A stretch of 64,000 bases of DNA, from the NCBI GenBank assembly GCA_964517135.1, contig CAZFBA010000014.1:28723-92722 (forward strand). The letters are read 5' to 3'. Below are positions 1 to 7,697 of this stretch, piece by piece (the stretch's first letter is position 1; every line of letters begins with the position of its first letter). The translations under genes were made by a program, and so were the position numbers. A model generated the notes under the pieces. That model had not been told where the DNA came from, made no database searches, and saw nothing but the letters and a program-made list of their open reading frames with translations. The stretch comes from CAZFBA01 sp964517135 (GTDB lineage: Bacteria > Cyanobacteriota > Vampirovibrionia > JBFMGH01).

Positions 1-103
1 CAAGATTATACAACCCTAGCCCGATCAAAAGACCAAGTACAGCAATAGGTATGACATATTCTACAAGGTCTGCACCAAGATTCTTTCTTTTTATGCTCTT
101 CAT
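1..103 (-). CDS. Flp/TadE-type pilin-like protein, N-terminal part (cut by window edge)
   Basis: On the minus strand an ATG at 101-103 is preceded six bases upstream by a GAGGTG ribosome site. The frame stays open to the window edge, giving 34 residues. They start with a short basic leader (MKSIKRKN), then LGADLVEYVIPI, then a hydrophobic stretch. A Gly followed by A-D-L-V-E-Y and a transmembrane helix is the class III prepilin pattern of Flp pilins and TadE-like proteins: cleavage after Gly and Glu at mature position 5. The protein would be processed by a prepilin peptidase and act in a pilus or at the inner membrane. A sigma-28-like promoter lies just upstream. The remainder is outside the window, so Flp pilin and TadE cannot be separated. 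Confidence 0.7.
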   Translation of the reverse strand, partial: MKSIKRKNLGADLVEYVIPIAVLGLLIGLGLYNL

Positions 104-143
104 AATTCACCTCAATACAATACCAGAAAACTGATTAATATCA

Positions 144-170
144 GTATCGGCAACAAACCAGCCGGGCTTA
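144..170 (-). promoter_or_regulatory. Sigma-28-like (FliA/SigD) promoter for the pilin-like gene
   Basis: Read on the minus strand, TAAG (170-167) is followed after exactly 15 bases by GCCGATAC (151-144). The flagellar sigma-28 consensus is TAAA-N15-GCCGATAA, so this matches 3 of 4 and 7 of 8 positions with ideal spacing. The start codon lies about 40 bases downstream. Promoter activity is inferred. Confidence 0.5.
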
Positions 171-269
171 AAAAATTGGCTCAAAAGAATTACATAAATC
201 TTAAAATTAATAAAATCGGCTTATTTCTGATTTGAAAGCCGATAACTTCTTCTTAATAAACTAATTTAA

Positions 270-511
270 AGACTAATGCATAACTATAACAATAGACTTT
301 TTGTTTTCGATTTTCAAAAATTTTAAAAGTAAAGATATGGGTTGAACGAGCAGGTAACCACTTGCTGAGAAAGATCACAAGAAATCACTCAATACCCCGG
401 GGGATAGCCGCTTTGCAGGTGAAAGGGGGCAGCGCCCCCTTTATGGGGTCAGGTGCCAGTCATGGCACGGGTTTTGAAAATCGAAAAATTTTTAAGTTAT
501 GTACGGATCTT
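270..511. repeat. Family A dispersed repeat, long copy, in the 474-bp gap 104-577
   Basis: This 242-bp element recurs in opposite orientation at 48719-48962 with high identity. Its outer ends are imperfect inverted repeats (AGACTAATGCATAACT at the left, AAGTTATGTACGGATCTT at the right). Just inside is a second inverted pair, TTCGATTTTCAAAA near 304 and TTTTGAAAATCGAA near 473. The centre holds a hairpin, AAAGGGGGC - AGC - GCCCCCTTT (about 421-441), with a three-base loop. No open frame of note lies inside. The layout is MITE-like, but no target duplication is obvious. It fills most of this gap. Confidence 0.75.
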
Positions 512-512
512 A

Positions 513-541
513 TTTAGTATACTAACTGTCTGGGCTATAAT
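513..541 (+). promoter_or_regulatory. Possible promoter for the ABC exporter operon
   Basis: A perfect TATAAT lies at 536-541, 37 bases before the first start codon of the HlyD-FtsX-ATPase operon. The position expected for the -35 box (about 513-518) reads TTTAGT, a poor match. It is a weak prediction. Confidence 0.35.
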
Positions 542-577
542 ATTTTTAATTTTAATTTTCTTTCTGGAGTCGTATAA

Positions 578-1783
578 ATGAAAAAATACCTTATACCTGC
601 GATTATAATATCAATTATAGTAGTACTTATAGCCACTGGTATAGTATTTTATTCAGTAGACAAAAACCATAATAACTGGAAACCTGTTGAAACAGTTAAA
701 ATCAAAGAATCTTTTACAGTATCAGGTAATGTTGAATCACTCAATGAAAGCCATATAAGAGCTCCATTAACAGGTATTATTGAAAGCATAATGGTTCAAG
801 AAGGAGATGAGGTTAAAAAAGATCAATTAATTGCTGTTTACGATAAGTCAGAATATATGGGCAGGCTAAAATCAGTTGAAGCAAACCTTTTTATAGCTGA
901 ACAAACCTATAATAAAATGCAATTTGGCTATAGGAAACAGGAAATTCAAAACTCAGAAGCTAATTTAAAGTATAATAAACTTCTTCTTAAAGAAAAGAAA
1001 CTGGCATACGAAAAATTAAAAACCGATCTTCCTCGAAATACAAGTTTATACGAGAAAAAAATGCTCACCCCGAAAGAATATGAAGATTTTACCAAAGATC
1101 TGGAAATTGCTCTGGTAGAATATGAAAACCAGAAAAACAAACTAGAAAGTGCTTACAATGAATATGACCTCCTGAAAGAAGGATATAGAATAGAAGACCG
1201 GCTTTCAGCAAAGGGTTCTGTTGATGAAATTAAAGGAACCATTGAAGAACTCAAGTCAGTATTGAAAAAAACAGAAATTAAATCTCCTGTTGAAGGCAAA
1301 ATAACTGATAAGAGTGTCTTTGAGGGTGAAAGTGTTATCACTGGCAACTCACTATTTAAAATTTTCAATAAATCAAAACTTGAAATAAAGGCCAACATTG
1401 AAGAAGAAGATATAGCAAATATTTCAACAGGCGATAAAGTTAAGATTATACCTGATGCCTACCCAACTAAAACACTTACTGGCAAGGTTAAATCAATATA
1501 TAATAAAGTTGATACTTCTTCAAGACTTCTACCTGTAAGGATTAACGTCATAGAAAACCCTGATAATATTCAGTTAATGGCAGGTATGACTGTTAGCTGT
1601 AACTTTGAAGGGCATAAAAGGCTTTACAATGTGGTTCCTAAAGAAGCCCTGCAAAGAGAAGGACGAAAATTTTATCTAATAACAAAGCACGGCAAAGTTT
1701 ATGTTCAGGCAGGTAAAGAACACGACAACAGAGTTATAGTCAAAGGCAAAATAGAACCCGGAGAACAGGTTTTAGTCAAATGA
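578..1783 (+). CDS. HlyD/MacA-family periplasmic adaptor of an ABC exporter
   Basis: A 401-residue membrane fusion protein. Residues 5-26 form one membrane anchor. A lipoyl-like half-motif follows (about 59-90, with RAPLTGIIESIMVQEGDEV), then a long helical hairpin rich in Lys and Glu (about 96-230). The second lipoyl half is near 235-256 (SPVEGKITDKSVFEGESV) and a beta-barrel/membrane-proximal part follows. In this family the adaptor connects an inner-membrane ABC pump to an outer-membrane channel. The start has the weak site TGGAG 8 bases upstream. The next gene begins in an ATGA overlap, so the three genes are translationally coupled. No TolC-like gene is in the window. The substrate is unknown. 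Confidence 0.85.
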   Translation: MKKYLIPAIIISIIVVLIATGIVFYSVDKNHNNWKPVETVKIKESFTVSGNVESLNESHIRAPLTGIIESIMVQEGDEVKKDQLIAVYDKSEYMGRLKSVEANLFIAEQTYNKMQFGYRKQEIQNSEANLKYNKLLLKEKKLAYEKLKTDLPRNTSLYEKKMLTPKEYEDFTKDLEIALVEYENQKNKLESAYNEYDLLKEGYRIEDRLSAKGSVDEIKGTIEELKSVLKKTEIKSPVEGKITDKSVFEGESVITGNSLFKIFNKSKLEIKANIEEEDIANISTGDKVKIIPDAYPTKTLTGKVKSIYNKVDTSSRLLPVRINVIENPDNIQLMAGMTVSCNFEGHKRLYNVVPKEALQREGRKFYLITKHGKVYVQAGKEHDNRVIVKGKIEPGEQVLVK

Positions 1784-3009
1784 ATTTCACCATTAAACTG
1801 GCACTAAAGCATATCCTTAGCAGCAAAATACAATCATTGCTGGTAATATCTGCTGTTGCTCTGGGAGTGCTGGTAATTATTTTTATTCCTGCAATTAACG
1901 ACGGCTTTTATAACGAATTGCTGGATAAAACCATAAATACATCACCTCATTTAAACATAGAAAGATATGAAGATACAGGCGAAATAACTACTCTAAAAGT
2001 AATAGATGATAAATGGTTTTTAAATAAAGATAAAACAACCTTAAAAGATCGTCGTATACAGTCCTACCCAAGCGTTATTAAAAATATAAAAGATATAGAA
2101 GGTATCATGGGCGCCTCTCCGATTGTTGTAAACAGCGGAACACTTATAAATGGCGAAAAAAAACTTAATGTTCAGTATAATGGAGTACTATACCCTGAAC
2201 ATCAGGATGTTGTTGATATTAATAAAGACCTAGTAATTGGCTCATACAAAAAACTTAACCCTGATGGCATAGCAATAAGTAGAAAAATTGCTGAAAAACT
2301 GCGGCTGGAATATAACGATACTGTAGTTCTGGCCACTTCAGATTCTTCGAAAACGCTGAAAGTTGTGGCACTTTATGATTCAGGTTTTGTCAGCAAAGAT
2401 AATTCAACTGTATATGTAGCTCTAAGTACAGCCCAGAACCTTTCTAATATAGGACACCAGGTTGACAGCGTGGGCGTAAAAATTAAAGACCCCTGGCATA
2501 TTGAATCAATAGCAACGCAAATCACCTATGCTACTGGCTTTGAAGTGAAAACCTGGAAAGATGACAATGAAAGCCTGCTCTCTGAAATTCAATCATTTAC
2601 CTATGTTATGTTTTTAATAAACCTGACAATTATGATGGCTGTAGCTGCTGGAGTTCTTGGTATTATGATTATACTTATTAATTCTAAATATAAACAAATA
2701 GGAATGTTAAAAGCCCTTGGTGTAACAAGCAAAGGGGTAATGAAAATCTTTGTTCTTGAAGGTTTTCTGCTCTCTTTCTTCGGAGCCCTGGTTGGATCCA
2801 TTCTAGCAACACTTCTTATACACTATTATAACTCGAATCCGATACCTATTTCAGAAAATTACGGTGTAACTGATCTTAAAGGTGTTTATAAACTGAGTAT
2901 CTATTTACAGGGTATCATTCTAGCTTTCTTCTCTGGCTGCTTTGCCGCTTTTATACCATCATACTTTGCCTCTAAAATAGACCCTGCAGAGGTGTTAAAA
3001 AGCACATGA
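1780..3009 (+). CDS. ABC exporter permease, FtsX/MacB/LolC type
   Basis: A 409-residue permease with the MacB layout: one N-terminal membrane helix (about 15-38), a large extracytoplasmic domain (about 40-265), then three C-terminal helices (about 272-300, 318-342, 370-395). The segment after the second helix, NSKYKQIGMLKALGVTSKGV, is the FtsX-domain signature that couples to the ATPase. It begins at an ATGA overlap with the adaptor gene and ends in an ATGA overlap with the ATPase gene, so the three make one operon and probably one complex. Family members move lipoproteins, peptides or macrolides by a mechanotransmission cycle. The substrate is not evident here. Confidence 0.87.
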   Translation: MNFTIKLALKHILSSKIQSLLVISAVALGVLVIIFIPAINDGFYNELLDKTINTSPHLNIERYEDTGEITTLKVIDDKWFLNKDKTTLKDRRIQSYPSVIKNIKDIEGIMGASPIVVNSGTLINGEKKLNVQYNGVLYPEHQDVVDINKDLVIGSYKKLNPDGIAISRKIAEKLRLEYNDTVVLATSDSSKTLKVVALYDSGFVSKDNSTVYVALSTAQNLSNIGHQVDSVGVKIKDPWHIESIATQITYATGFEVKTWKDDNESLLSEIQSFTYVMFLINLTIMMAVAAGVLGIMIILINSKYKQIGMLKALGVTSKGVMKIFVLEGFLLSFFGALVGSILATLLIHYYNSNPIPISENYGVTDLKGVYKLSIYLQGIILAFFSGCFAAFIPSYFASKIDPAEVLKST

Positions 3010-3671
3010 TTGAAACTATTGCGCTATATAAAGATTTTGGAACAGAGGAAACCTTCATAACTCACGTTATCAAAGGTATCAGCGTTACAATACAAACTGG
3101 TGAGTTTGTTAGTATTGTTGGGCCATCCGGGTCTGGCAAAAGCACCTTTCTTAATCTTGTAAGTACCCTTCAAAAGCCTACTTCAGGTCAAATTTTGTTT
3201 GATAATGTAGATATTACTACCTTTAAAGAAAAAGAGCTTGCAGAATTTCGAAATCAAACTATCGGCTTTATCTTTCAGAGCCATCACCTGTTTCCGGAAC
3301 TTACAGCTCTTGAAAATGTTTTAATACCGGCAAGTATAGCCACAAAAGAACCAGAATTTACTAACAGAGCAAGATATTTACTCCAGAGGGTCGGGCTGGA
3401 ACAAAGAGAAAACTACAGGCCAAACCAGCTTTCCGGAGGACAATGCCAGAGAGTAGCTATTGCCAGAGCACTTTTACTTAAGCCAGAATGTATTTTTGCT
3501 GATGAACCAACCGGTAACCTTGATCAGAAATCCACACAGGAGGTCTTCGAGCTTCTTAAAGAACTTAATAAAGAGCTTAAAACTACTATTGTTATGGTTA
3601 CACACGACGAAAACCTGGCCAGTCAGGTACCAAGGACTATTACACTCATTGATGGTAGATTACAAACCTGA
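3006..3671 (+). CDS. ABC exporter ATPase, LolD/MacB type
   Basis: A 221-residue ATP-binding subunit with a complete set of motifs: Walker A GPSGSGKST (39-47), Q-loop in FIFQSHHLFPELTALENV, signature LSGGQ, Walker B CIFADEP, and switch His in VTHDE. The HLFPELTALENV wording and the short length are typical of the LolD/MacB group that pairs with FtsX-type permeases. It is the last gene of the adaptor-permease-ATPase operon, with an ATGA overlap to the permease. Downstream lie a family A repeat end and a CCGGCT hairpin that may stop transcription. Confidence 0.92.
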   Translation: MIETIALYKDFGTEETFITHVIKGISVTIQTGEFVSIVGPSGSGKSTFLNLVSTLQKPTSGQILFDNVDITTFKEKELAEFRNQTIGFIFQSHHLFPELTALENVLIPASIATKEPEFTNRARYLLQRVGLEQRENYRPNQLSGGQCQRVAIARALLLKPECIFADEPTGNLDQKSTQEVFELLKELNKELKTTIVMVTHDENLASQVPRTITLIDGRLQT

Positions 3672-3682
3672 AAATTATATTA

Positions 3683-3757
3683 AAAAGATCAGTGCATAAC
3701 TAAAAAAATTCGATTTTCAAAAGAAAAACCGGCTTATTTAGCCGGGTAAAAACTTTT
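3683..3757. repeat. Family A repeat end followed by a terminator-like hairpin
   Basis: AAAGATCAGTGCATAACT followed by TTCGATTTTCAAAA matches one end of the long family A copies, outer and inner repeat included. After this the sequence diverges into a hairpin CCGGCT-tattt-AGCCGG (about 3730-3746), then AAAACTTTTTG. The hairpin may terminate the ABC exporter operon, though no clean T-run follows it directly. The opposite family A end is not seen nearby. Confidence 0.55.
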
Positions 3758-3954
3758 TGAGGATAGAGAGTGTTTAAATCGATGTAAATTTGCGTTGCTT
3801 TAGAGTAGATGAGGAGTAATAGGAAGTATTTATATGGATTTTTAGATTATAAACTTATCTTTTCTATATATAGAAAAACATTCAGTTTGAAATTGATGAT
3901 AGTTTGTAACAAAACATTAACATTATTATTAAAAAAGGATATCAGGAAAAAAGT

Positions 3955-4135
3955 GAACAAAATAAACGAGGACTCCATTTAACATGGAGTAGCCCCCTGA
4001 GTGTGCTTGGTTTATCTGATGATAAGGCTATCCAGTTGCCGGAATTTAACGTTATTACCTTACGGGACCTCTCGCCAAACTATGTATCGACCATTTTTAA
4101 TAAAAGTTTAGACCTGTTTAGCATATTTTTTAACA
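3955..4135. other. Structured intergenic segment, possible small RNA (strand unclear)
   Basis: Within the 790-bp gap 3672-4462 this segment is richer in G+C than its surroundings and has no open frame. It contains a clean hairpin, ACTCCAT-ttaac-ATGGAGT (about 3970-3988). On the minus strand, GCGAGAGGTCCCG is followed by CCGGCAACTGG, which faintly recalls the core of SAM riboswitches. No gene lies downstream on that strand, so a riboswitch is not supported. A structured RNA or the remains of one is the best description. Confidence 0.25.
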
Positions 4136-4206
4136 AATATTAAGAAATTAATTGAATGCCTAAACCCTTTATTTTTAAGGGTTTTAAGCTAAATTTTAAA
4201 AAGTGA

Positions 4207-4278
4207 TATAATACAACAAATTGTTGAATAGCCCTAAAGTGTAGGCTCCTGTAAGCCTTTGAGACTTTAGATTATTTT
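4207..4278 (+). ncRNA. Candidate small RNA: TATAAT box followed by nested hairpin and T-rich tail
   Basis: TATAAT at 4207-4212 is followed by a nested stem. The outer arms are CTAAAGT (4234-4240) and ACTTTAG (4264-4270); the inner arms are AGGCT (4243-4247) and AGCCT (4254-4258). Then comes ATTATTTTAAATTATTT. The arrangement looks like a short transcript of about 60 bases with a terminator-like end. There is no clear -35 box and the sequence is not recognised. Confidence 0.3.
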
Positions 4279-4417
4279 AAATTATTTCCAAAAAAATTTT
4301 TATTTTCCGAAAAACATATTGTTGTACAAACTGATGAATAATCTGATTTATACGGCTCCTTAAAAGAAATAATCGCTTCCAGTAAATTGAAAGCATATAT
4401 AGTTTACTTTCTTGGGT

Positions 4418-4426
4418 TGGTATAAT
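4418..4426 (+). promoter_or_regulatory. Extended -10 promoter for the methyltransferase gene
   Basis: TTGGTATAAT contains the extended -10 form TGnTATAAT, with the hexamer at 4421-4426. It lies 37 bases before the start codon of the methyltransferase gene. The -35 region is not recognisable, as is common with extended -10 promoters. Confidence 0.5.
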
Positions 4427-4462
4427 GTTATTGTTCAGCAACAATAATTTGAAAGCAGCCTA

Positions 4463-5275
4463 ATGATAACAACAAACCTTTCTAACCAGCCGGATAATAC
4501 TTATGAAAGAAGAACAAAGATTTTGTCTATGGCCTGTATTAAACCCTGCGAAACTATTTTCGATGCAGGAACAGGTGATGGATTCTTATCTGAAGGCATT
4601 TATCAAAAATACCCCGGAAAATGCACAATTATAGCAGCCGATATATCTGAAGAAAACCTTAAAAACTGTAAAAAAAGGTTTGATACTATCAATGTATGTG
4701 AAGATTGTATCACTTACTTAAAAACAGACTTAAGAAACATTCAGATGTCTGATAACAGAATAGATGTCATTGTTTCTCGCTATATACTGACACACATTAT
4801 AGAAAAACAACAAGTATTCAATGAATTTTACCGTATACTGAGGCCTGAAGGCAGACTTATTTTAAATGAACCTGTTATAAGAATGAATACCGCTTTTTAT
4901 GAACTTGTAGATATTTATAAACTAAACAATGCACAAATATTCATTGATGCTGAAAAGGCTGTTAGAAGTGATCCTGGTTCTCCTTTGACTGATTTTGATC
5001 CAGAAATACTCAAAAATTATCTTAAAAAAAGCGGGTTCAATAATATTCATGTAGATTATCAAACAACAGAAACAAACTATCACATAAAAGACAATATGAT
5101 GGAGCAGTGGTTTACAACTTTTCCTGGGCACGGTGCGCCATCTATAGAACAGGGTCTCCTGAGAATATTGTCATCAGCAAATGTTCAAAAGTATAAAAAC
5201 TATTTAATTACACAAACAAGAAACTGCACTGTAACAGTTAAAACAACTGATATATATATTTCTACAGAAAAATAA
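4463..5275 (+). CDS. Class I SAM-dependent methyltransferase
   Basis: A 270-residue soluble protein. Motif I of the Rossmann-like methyltransferase fold is clear: TIFDAGTGDG (31-40). The acidic residue after strand 2 is in IIAADISEENL. Motif IV is in RIDVIVSRYILTHI, and motif VI in LRPEGRLILNEPV. This is the UbiE/Methyltransf_11 style seen in small-molecule, quinone and lipid methylases; the acceptor cannot be told. No strong ribosome site is visible before the ATG. The gene is alone, flanked by long noncoding DNA on the left and a sigma-28-like promoter for the next gene on the right. Confidence 0.8.
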   Translation: MITTNLSNQPDNTYERRTKILSMACIKPCETIFDAGTGDGFLSEGIYQKYPGKCTIIAADISEENLKNCKKRFDTINVCEDCITYLKTDLRNIQMSDNRIDVIVSRYILTHIIEKQQVFNEFYRILRPEGRLILNEPVIRMNTAFYELVDIYKLNNAQIFIDAEKAVRSDPGSPLTDFDPEILKNYLKKSGFNNIHVDYQTTETNYHIKDNMMEQWFTTFPGHGAPSIEQGLLRILSSANVQKYKNYLITQTRNCTVTVKTTDIYISTEK

Positions 5276-5433
5276 TATGCAAAATCAAGACATATCTACA
5301 ATTAAAAATTTTAAAATCAAAAAAAATACTGCAAATAAAGAATTATAAAAAATCTTTACTCTAAATAATAATAATAGTCTGTATAAGAAAAAAAATAAGT
5401 AAAAATACTTACTTAAACTGTAGTATTCACCTA

Positions 5434-5461
5434 TAAAAATTTTTCGAAAGTTAGCCGATAA
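5434..5461 (+). promoter_or_regulatory. Sigma-28-like (FliA/SigD) promoter
   Basis: TAAA (5434-5437), 16 bases, then GCCGATAA (5454-5461), a perfect match to the sigma-28 -10 element and one base over the usual 15-base spacing. The downstream start codon at 5491 has an AGAGGATC ribosome site. The window also encodes flagellin, so a flagellar sigma factor is expected in this organism. Confidence 0.6.
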
Positions 5462-5490
5462 TAGAATTAGCACCTGCAAAAGAGGATCAA

Positions 5491-5889
5491 ATGAGAGAGA
5501 CATTGCTAAAAATATTCTTTGTGGCAGTACTTGTGGTATTGTTCTTCAAGCCACTTTCTCTGGTGCACTCTGACAGGGAATATTCAGAGATTAAACTGCT
5601 TAATTCTATGAATTATTACGCAAATCAGTACAAAGAACACCACAATACACCTCCGAAGAAGTTTACAGACTTTGTAGAGTTTGATCCACTTATTGTTTCT
5701 AATAACGAGCGGTTAAATATTTATGCTTATTACCATTATTTCAATAAAGATAAGCATATTAAAGGATATAATACCAGTGAAATGACTATATATTTTGACA
5801 GGGTATTGTCAAGTAAGCCTGTAACATTTGTACTGGTTGATGGCATGGTATATATTGACAACACAACGAACATAGTCAGCGAGATTTAG
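5491..5889 (+). CDS. Small membrane-anchored protein of unknown function, sigma-28-like promoter
   Basis: A 132-residue protein with one N-terminal hydrophobic helix (about 5-25, LLKIFFVAVLVVLFFKPL) and an extracytoplasmic part. YANQYKEHHNTPPKKFTDF and the following beta-strand pattern recall the helix-loop-strand order of type II secretion pseudopilin domains, but the prepilin cleavage motif (Gly before a hydrophobic helix with Glu at +5) is absent. I do not recognise a family. The start has GAGG 7 bases upstream. The stop overlaps the convergent lipoprotein gene by 4 bases. Expression with the flagellar regulon is suggested by the promoter alone. Confidence 0.7.
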   Translation: MRETLLKIFFVAVLVVLFFKPLSLVHSDREYSEIKLLNSMNYYANQYKEHHNTPPKKFTDFVEFDPLIVSNNERLNIYAYYHYFNKDKHIKGYNTSEMTIYFDRVLSSKPVTFVLVDGMVYIDNTTNIVSEI

Positions 5890-6305
5890 AAAGATTGATC
5901 TACTCCAATTCTTTCATAGGTTGATTTTGTAGAGTTCAGTATGGCAACTCTGGCATTGATCAGCTGTATAAATGGCTTTATTTGAGCTTGTGACTGTAAT
6001 TCAGGGTTCTGAATGAGGGCAGTATCCATCCTGTGCTGAAGGTCGAGAGCCTGAGTTAACAGTTCATTAACTTTACTGTAATCCTGCTGGTTTTGTAGCG
6101 GGTTAGTAAGGTCTGGTCTCATATCTTGAACGTTTGAATTATCATAGATACTTACAAAACTGTGATAATCTTTCATGATATCCTGAGGCAACTCTGACTG
6201 ATTAGCTTCAGTGGGCTTATTTGTTGTTGTTTGCTCTTGAACGGAACACCCGATATTTGTAGTAATAGTTATCATTATTATTAATAATGTAAAAATCCTT
6301 ATCAT
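5886..6305 (-). CDS. Putative lipoprotein, unknown function
   Basis: A 139-residue protein with a lipoprotein signal: basic start MIR, hydrophobic core, and the lipobox-like TNIGC ending at Cys20. The mature part is Gln-, Asn- and Thr-rich at first (EQTTTNKPTEANQ), then predicted helical (LTQALDLQHRMDTALIQ). It lies 16 bases downstream of the glycosyltransferase gene in the same direction, so the two are probably co-transcribed. No family is recognised. Confidence 0.7.
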   Translation of the reverse strand: MIRIFTLLIIMITITTNIGCSVQEQTTTNKPTEANQSELPQDIMKDYHSFVSIYDNSNVQDMRPDLTNPLQNQQDYSKVNELLTQALDLQHRMDTALIQNPELQSQAQIKPFIQLINARVAILNSTKSTYERIGVDQSF

Positions 6306-6321
6306 TGCAACTCCGTATTTA

Positions 6322-7506
6322 TCAAGTAAAATCTATATTAAGCTTTTCTTTTAAGGCTTTTTGATATGTTTTTTCTATATCATCAACCATAATATCATCA
6401 GTAAAAGCTGGTACTACTGTATTATAAGCTTTTTCTCCCATTTTTTTTCTGAGCTGAGGGTTATTCAACAAAATTAATACCTTTTCAGCTACTGCTCCTG
6501 GTGATTTTGTTGGTACAAGAAAGCCATTATCACCATTTTTCAGTATTTCAGGTATACCATCAATTGAAGGAGCAACAGCAGGTATTTTACTGATCATAGC
6601 TTCTGTCAGTGCTCTTCCCAGACCTTCATAAAGAGAGGTCAGCACAAAAACATCTGTTATTTTAAGTATTTCAGGTACATCTTCTCTGTAACCCATCAGT
6701 CTTATTGCTGGTATACTTGCTGTTTGCTCTGAAATAGCTTCTCTTAAAGGCCCATCACCTACCAGCAAAAATATAACACCATGTTTTTCCTTCAGTATTA
6801 ATTTTGCAGCTTCTACAAAGTAACCGGGGGCCTTTTGTGGAGCCAGTCTGGCAATCATAGTTACTACCAGTGCATCATCAGATATTTTTAAATCATTTTT
6901 TATTTCTTCTTTAGCTTTAGAGATATTAAATTTTGTAAGGCTAATACCACTGTATATATTGATCAGTTTTGAAGCTGGTGCAATTTCTCTTTGAATCATT
7001 TCTTCAAGATGCAATCTGCAAACCGTAATGATACAGTCACTCATCAATGCTGCCAACTTTTCAAAAGCAATCAAAATATTTTTTTTCAGGGTTCCTGTCA
7101 GTTCATGAAATGGAAACCCATGGACCGTATGTATAATAACCGGTATACAGGCCATCTTTGCAGCTATTCTACCGCAGATACCGGCGAGCGAACTATGTGT
7201 ATGAATAATATGATAGTCATTTTTCTTGAGCAGTCTAAAAATTTGATATATTGCAATGATATTAGATAGCAATGACAAAGAATTATCTTTTAAGGCCTTA
7301 ATAAAAAACAAATTATCAGCAATTTTTAGCGCATCAGCTTCTCTCTTGCCACCCGGTGCTGCTGCAAGGTCAACATGATACCCTTTTTCTTTAAGGCCAG
7401 AAATAGTTACCAGGGTATTATCCTGCGCTCCTCCCCCGTCAAGAGAGGTTATCAGGTGCAATATTTTTATATTTTCTTTATTCATATAACGTTTAAAGCT
7501 TAACAA
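6322..7506 (-). CDS. Glycosyltransferase family 4 protein
   Basis: A GT-B fold glycosyltransferase of about 390 residues. The N-terminal domain has the acceptor-side glycine-rich loop SLDGGGAQDNTL. The C-terminal domain has the nucleotide-sugar motif VTMIARLAPQKAPGYFVEA, and the E-x7-E element is in SLYEGLGRALTEAM. Such enzymes add sugars in capsule, LPS or exopolysaccharide synthesis. The donor is unknown. The longest frame starts at a TTG (7504-7506) with GAG four bases upstream; an ATG at 7483-7485 (residue 8) lacks a ribosome site but aligns better with the usual start of the fold. The start is therefore uncertain by seven residues. A lipoprotein gene follows. Confidence 0.88.
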   Translation of the reverse strand: MLSFKRYMNKENIKILHLITSLDGGGAQDNTLVTISGLKEKGYHVDLAAAPGGKREADALKIADNLFFIKALKDNSLSLLSNIIAIYQIFRLLKKNDYHIIHTHSSLAGICGRIAAKMACIPVIIHTVHGFPFHELTGTLKKNILIAFEKLAALMSDCIITVCRLHLEEMIQREIAPASKLINIYSGISLTKFNISKAKEEIKNDLKISDDALVVTMIARLAPQKAPGYFVEAAKLILKEKHGVIFLLVGDGPLREAISEQTASIPAIRLMGYREDVPEILKITDVFVLTSLYEGLGRALTEAMISKIPAVAPSIDGIPEILKNGDNGFLVPTKSPGAVAEKVLILLNNPQLRKKMGEKAYNTVVPAFTDDIMVDDIEKTYQKALKEKLNIDFT

Positions 7507-7572
7507 TCAACTCGTTCATACCATTTATCGCTCATTATCTTACCACAAGGAATTTTTTTCAATCATTCAGAT

Positions 7573-7697
7573 ACTATAATCAACGTCAAAAGTAATCAGA
7601 TTTCAGAAAATATAGGGAGGGTGTTTTTAGTTGCGCAGCAACTAAAAACACCCTGGAGACTTTTAGAATTGTTTAATTTTTTATGTCGTTAAGTATA
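7573..7697. repeat. Family D repeat, copy with central hairpin
   Basis: This 125-bp element has imperfect terminal inverted repeats (left ACTATAATCAACGTC, right end TGTCGTTAAGTATA). Its centre is a perfect inverted repeat with 16-bp arms (GGGTGTTTTTAGTTGC at 7619-7634 and its complement at 7638-7653) and a 3-base loop. A copy at 32636-32713 has both flanks but no hairpin. It sits in the 374-bp gap behind the glycosyltransferase gene. Confidence 0.75.

Noticed and set aside
238..245. GCCGATAA on the plus strand, a perfect sigma-28 -10 box
   Set aside because: The nearest upstream TAAA is 23 bases away, far from the 15-base spacing. It also lies within an inverted repeat (ATCGGCTT/AAGCCGAT).
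3990..4070. Possible SAM riboswitch on the minus strand
   Set aside because: The core match is short, the stems do not fit the consensus well and no gene follows on the minus strand.
5285..5503. A 72-residue hydrophobic minus-strand frame
   Set aside because: It is rich in Phe/Leu as expected of AT-rich noncoding DNA, has no ribosome site and overlaps a promoter.
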